Shown: positions 6,935 to 10,343 of the stretch, piece by piece | Layout of the letters: the number at the start of each line of letters is the position of its first letter | Position numbering within the stretch: the first letter of the stretch is position 1 | Origin: Amoebophrya sp. AT5.2 | Taxonomy: Eukaryota > Sar > Dinophyceae > Syndiniales > Amoebophryaceae | Length of the DNA: 10,343 nucleotides | Direction of reading: 5' to 3' | Assembly (NCBI GenBank): GCA_005223375.1 | Contig: RXOD01006446.1 | Location: forward strand, 1-10,343 | Notes under the pieces: model-generated | Told to the model about the DNA's origin: nothing | The model's database searches: none | The model's input: only the letters and a program-made list of their open reading frames with translations | Translations under genes and position numbers: made by a program

Positions 6935-9923
6935 ATGGGGCAAGTGCTATCGTCACCGATCGAGGTGGTGCGCGTGCAAAAACAGCGCGGAGCCATTGCC
7001 ACCGTCGCCGTCGCCGAAATGCAGGGCTACAGAGGTACTTTCAGTCTCAATAGGGGAGAAACACGTGATCGTGAATCAAAATTGAAGAAAACAAGTCATT
7101 CTCAACATTGATGAAGATTTCTGTCAGTCTCAAGAATAGGAGAGAAACACGTGAATCAGAATTGAAGAAAACTCATCAATCTTTTAGGCAGTGGCAGTAT
7201 CTATGTTTGTATGATGGATCTGAGAAGATCGTGAGTCGCAGCTGCAGGAGCTATGCAAGACATAGACAAGTTGAAGACAAATTTCCCCATTCATCGTTTC
7301 GGACGCGTTTCAACAGACAACCACGAGGACGCGCACTTTATGTCGCAGCCGGAGGCCAATGGATGGGCGAGTTTCGGGGTTCTGGACGGCCATGGTGGTT
7401 GGCTTGCGGCACGAAAAGCTGCTGACAAACTGCCGATCGCGTTGAAAAAGGCGACCAAAGGCAGAAAGGTACTCAAACAATTGAGTTCTCAATCATTCTT
7501 TGGGTCAGCCTCTGGTTCAATTCAGCAGCGGCGATATTGTCGATCACGATTGACTCACTACCACTACGCCTGCGTGTACGCGCGCCTTAGCTAGGGGCAG
7601 TTGATGTATACTTTTTCAAAATTCAAATTTATTTCTTGTTTGCTACGCAAACGCATGCAACACTGCGACGCGCATCGGAACAGGCAGCCGACGGTCCCGG
7701 CCTCGGCAAGATGCAGCAGGCATTTGAGGACGTTGACGCTGAGCTGCGCGCGGAAATGGGCACACCCGATCCAAACAACTCAATGATGGCGGATTCATCT
7801 ATCGACCAGAGCGGCAGCACGATTGTGGCGGGGCTGGCGAAACAAAATCACCAAACCGGGAAGTACTCGTGCTTCATCGCAAATGCGGGAGACAGCCGGG
7901 GCCTCATCGTCCGACTCGGATTCGGAGCAGCGAAAAAGAGCGAGGAGTCAACACCCACTCCCGCAGGCGCAGTAGAAGTGGAAGATGGAGACGCACTAGA
8001 TCTAGATGAGAAGAAGAGCTCCGAAGGAAACGTGAACGATGAAGCGGGGAACGATAGAACTGCGAGCCTTCGCGAAAAGGCCGAAGACGACAATGCGGAC
8101 AAAAAAGCAGCCACAAAGAAAAAGACAGAGGGCGACAAACACACCGTGACAGTGAAATTAAGCGGCGCAGCCGCAGGCGTGATCAGCGCCGACGTACTGG
8201 CATCAGTCGGTATTTGGGAATCTTCTACTACATGCTCATGGTGCATACGATTTCGGTTTCGATGAATTCCATTTATTATCATTTTCCATGTCCATGATGT
8301 CCAATATAGAAGAAGAAAGCAAAGAAGAACAAACCCATCGGACAGACCACAAGCCTTCCCGTGCGGACGAGTTGGCGCGGATTGAGAACGCTGGCGGCAT
8401 GGTGTCCGGGCTGCGCGGTGGGGGGTTTGGTGACTGCCCACGCGTGGACGGAAACCTCGCAGTGAGCAGAGGTTTTGCAGACTTCCAATACAAGCTCAAC
8501 GACAAGCTGAAACCCGGCGAGCAAAAAGTGTCGCCAGTTCCAGAACTCTTCTCCTGCCATGATCTGGAGTACGGGGATTTGGTGCTTTGTTTACTTTATA
8601 CTTTAACTATACAACAATTTTGTTTTCGATTCTTCTTGGTCTTGTTTTTGCATTTCAGTGCCCGGCGAGCACAGAGATCACATGATCATGAAGAAGAATG
8701 AAAGAATGAAAAACAAAAATTGTGGATGACTACAGATGCTCCTGGCGTGCGACGGTATCTTCGATGTGATGAGCAACGAAGAGCTGACGGAGTTCGTGGT
8801 TTCTAACTACCTCAGGCTTGAGTCCAGGCACTCTCGTCGCGAGGATCTGCTCGGAGAGCTTTGCCAGCTCACCGTTTCCCACTGCCTCGCGAACGAATCT
8901 AAGGACAACATGACCATGATGATTGTGCAGCTGGGAAGTCCCAAGGACTACGCACCTGTAGTGCCAGCGTCAGCGGAAGGCAAAGACTCCCGCGTGAGTA
9001 CCGGACCGAACGGTGCGCCAGTGGTGGTCCCAAGTGCTGAGGCCGCGGACGGTGGGAAGAACGGCGCGCCGTCAGTTGCTCCTACAACCACGGTTTGTTC
9101 CGGCGAGAATAGCGTGGCGCCATTAGCTGCGCTGCCCGAGGCGCGAAAAAAACTGCTCGCGGCCGCGTCTTCGACGGCTCCCGCAGCGTCGCCCGCCACG
9201 CCGGTGGCTGTAACGGACAAAAGCCCATCGCTGGGTGGCAGCGCAAAAAAGAAAACCGCCTCAGGAGCTGGTGCGGCCACTGCCACGCCGACGAGTAGCA
9301 GCAGCGGCCCTACAACCAGTGAACTGCAACACGGTCCCCAACACAGCAAGCTTCCCACTTTCGAGCAGGAGGTGATAATCCCGAACTTGCAGCGCAGCAT
9401 GCGCGGAATCGAGGACAGCCACGTGCAGAACACGTACCACGAGTTCTTCCAGTTTTGTGAGAAGTACGGCGCGCGCATCGACCCGAAGATCGCGAAGTCG
9501 CTCAAATATCGGTCCGCGCTCGTCGCGAAGGAGCAGCAGGAGGCCGCGGACGCCCAGCATCACCCACACGCACAGCACCATGTGGTCGTATCGGACCACT
9601 CCTGCGGCGCCCAAACGGTGAAGGAGCGGCTGCAGCGCAAGCTGCTAGCGCGAACGATTCCGGGGGGCGGAGCAACCGCTGGAGGGACGGGCGGCACCAC
9701 GAATGGCGTCGGGAATAATAAACCTGGCAATAAAGCGGGAGAGGCACCACCAGCAGGAATGAACAGCGAGCAGCTGGGAAGCAGCTCAGGAGGGCTAGTG
9801 TGGAGCGATGCCGTGTTATCACGACTCAAAGAAGTGTCCCTGTCTCCATTCAAATTCATTTTCTTCAAATTTGGCCGGTTTGCGAAGATCCCCCGAGTTT
9901 GTCTCTGGGTCCACGTTTGTTGA
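6935..9923 (+). CDS. PP2C-family (PPM) protein Ser/Thr phosphatase with long C-terminal extension
   Basis: Metal-dependent phosphatase that dephosphorylates Ser/Thr in proteins. Exons: 6935-7034, 7248-7468, 7684-8209, 8346-8581, 8736-9923; all junctions keep frame, giving 756 residues. An in-frame TAA at 6899-6901 makes ATG 6935 the first start. The N-terminus MGQVLSSP fits N-myristoylation and the PPM MGxxLSxP pattern. Catalytic motifs in order: MQGYR (29-33), NHEDAH (58-63), FGVLDGHGG (76-84), GSTIVAGL (151-158), NAGDSRG (174-180), DHKP (283-286), RIENAGG, RVDGNLAVSRGFAD, EQKVSPVPEL, LLACDGIFDV (363-372), SKDNMTMMIV (416-425). The metal-ligand Asp positions are present, so it should be active. 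An acidic/Lys-rich insertion of about 75 residues lies between NAGDSR and DHKP. Residues from about 430 are Ala/Pro/Ser/Gly-rich, except an ordered island at about 565-632. The last 30 residues (after about 9830) are uncertain and could be intron read-through. Confidence 0.9.
7035..7247 (+). other. PP2C intron 1 (GT-AG, 213 nt)
   Basis: Donor CAGAG|GTACTT, acceptor GCAGCTGCAG|GAGC. Splicing joins MQGYR-G/A-MQDIDKLK in phase 1. The distance from MQGYR to the NHEDAH motif is longer than in typical PP2C, so a later acceptor cannot be excluded, but this one keeps the frame and is canonical. Most of the intron is an imperfect duplication. Confidence 0.75.
7041..7175 (+). repeat. Imperfect tandem duplication, 83-bp period, inside PP2C intron 1
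   Basis: TCAGTCTCAA..TAGG.GAGAAACACGTG..AATCA.AATTGAAGAAAAC begins at 7041 and recurs at 7124. The copies differ by small indels (GA added before ATAGG, ATCGTG missing before AATCA) and a few substitutions. The second copy fades after about 7175. Confidence 0.85.
7469..7683 (+). other. PP2C intron 2 (GT-AG, 215 nt)
   Basis: Donor GAAAG|GTACTC, acceptor CGGAACAG|GCAGCC, phase 0, joining ALKKATKGRK to AADGPGLGKMQQAFEDVDAELR, the expected helix of the PP2C fold. The T-rich tract sits about 40 nt upstream of the acceptor rather than next to it. A small hairpin ATTGAG-TT-CTCAAT occurs at 7480-7493. Confidence 0.75.
8210..8345 (+). other. PP2C intron 3 (GT-AG, 136 nt)
   Basis: Donor CAGTCG|GTATTT, acceptor CATCGGACAG|ACCACAAG. 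The phase 1 join gives VLASV-DHKPSR, exactly the family's DHKP motif. The length is not a multiple of three and the intron contains a stop in the exon 3 frame. Confidence 0.88.
8582..8735 (+). other. PP2C intron 4 (GT-AG, 154 nt)
   Basis: Donor GATTTG|GTGCTT, acceptor GACTACAG|ATGCTC. The phase 0 join gives EYGDL-MLLACDGIFDV, the expected PP2C sequence. A T-rich tract with TTTCAG (about 8653-8658) upstream could act as an alternative acceptor, but using it would not keep the motif intact. Confidence 0.88.
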
Positions 9924-10131
9924 GTCTGAAACGAGAACGCTTAACGAGGGGCTGGTCACAGCTCGTGCTCGCCGCGCGATAGTCTAGTGTCCCCCGGTGA
10001 CCGTGACCAAAACAAAACGACCTGGGAGCCAGACGCAGAGGCAGACGCAGCGTCCTCAATAATAAAATATGTCCCGGAAAGAACTCCGTCTCCGCCCTGA
10101 AGCTACGACGAGCACATCAAGAGAAGACAAA

Positions 10132-10245
10132 ATGTCCCCGAAACTTCTTGTGCTGGTCTTGGTCAAATGTTCTTTCTGTTTCAGTCCTGGTCTGGCCTTC
10201 TCCTTTGAGTCCATGGGCTGTTGCCAAAATTTTGATGAAATCAAA
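10132..10245 (+). CDS. Possible first exon of a secreted or membrane protein gene (3' partial)
   Basis: ATG at 10132 opens MSPKLLVLVLVKCSFCF..GLAFS, a short basic start plus hydrophobic core typical of a signal peptide, followed by FESMGCCQNFDEIK. A textbook donor AAA|GTAAGTGG (10246) ends the exon in phase 0; without splicing the frame stops at 10296. An in-frame ATG at 10069 would add 21 hydrophilic residues and hide the signal peptide. AATAAA at 10061-10066 could be the polyadenylation signal of the upstream phosphatase gene. Another reading is that TTCTTTCTGTTTCAG ending at 10184 is an acceptor, making 10185-10245 an internal exon. The protein is not recognised. Confidence 0.35.
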
Positions 10246-10343
10246 GTAAGTGGGGACAGAGACAAATTTCCGTTCCATACGTGTCGCCGACGGTAAGCCC
10301 GAAGGCAATTGCAGGTGGAGCGCCCGGAGCGGCAGCGGCTGGG

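Noticed and set aside
6637..7053. 138-codon plus-strand open frame overlapping the PP2C start
   Set aside because: It is in a different frame from the PP2C exon, its product lacks any motif, and it runs into intron 1.
10225..10265. A third introner copy starting near GTAAGTGG at 10246
   Set aside because: Only the donor-like GTAAGTGG is shared. The GAGACCAG arm and the AAGTGGTAAG block are missing, so it is better read as an ordinary donor.
1..10343. Prokaryotic systems, CRISPR arrays, tRNA or rRNA genes, spliced-leader gene
   Set aside because: No regular spaced repeats, no cloverleaf or rRNA-like sequence and no dinoflagellate spliced-leader match were found, and both genes have spliceosomal introns.

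Overview
The window looks like nuclear DNA of a eukaryote, most probably an alveolate of the dinoflagellate lineage. The evidence is two intron-split plus-strand genes, a GP63-type protease fused to a Cys-rich and SEA-like dinoflagellate-style tail, and introns that are themselves repeated elements with terminal inverted repeats (introner elements). Parasitic Syndiniales such as Amoebophrya are a good candidate because repetitive, non-canonically spliced introns are known there, but the species cannot be fixed from the sequence.

Region 1 (1-4904, + strand) is the 3' part of a leishmanolysin-like (peptidase family M8) surface or secreted metalloprotease. Its 5' end, including the HE half of the HExxH zinc motif, lies upstream of the window. 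The readable coding parts are about 283-425, 665-1072 and 1559-4904. An ordinary GT-AG intron (426-664) separates the first two. The other two interruptions (1-282, truncated by the window edge, and 1073-1553) are copies of one element family, with arms running from TATG to CATA. The complete copy is flanked by the direct repeat TACTC, and removing the element plus one TACTC restores an uninterrupted protease reading frame. After the catalytic domain come three Cys-rich modules, a Ser/Thr/Pro-rich linker, a SEA-like domain split by a roughly 280-residue His-rich then Arg/Lys-rich insertion, and a hydrophobic C-terminus.

Region 2 (4905-6934) is about 2 kb without a convincing gene. It holds a strong pyrimidine tract ending in CAG and an AT-rich stretch.

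Region 3 (6935-9923, + strand) is a complete PP2C-family (PPM) Ser/Thr phosphatase of about 756 residues in five exons. All four introns are GT-AG and all junctions keep the frame. It has an N-myristoylation-like start, all the usual catalytic motifs, an acidic/basic insertion inside the catalytic core and a long low-complexity C-terminal extension with one ordered-looking island.

Region 4 (about 10132-end) may be the first exon of another + strand gene with a signal-peptide-like start, cut by the window edge. The genes show no obvious shared pathway. The most interesting feature is the pair of transposon-like introns in the protease, one of which appears to sit inside the codons of the zinc-binding motif.
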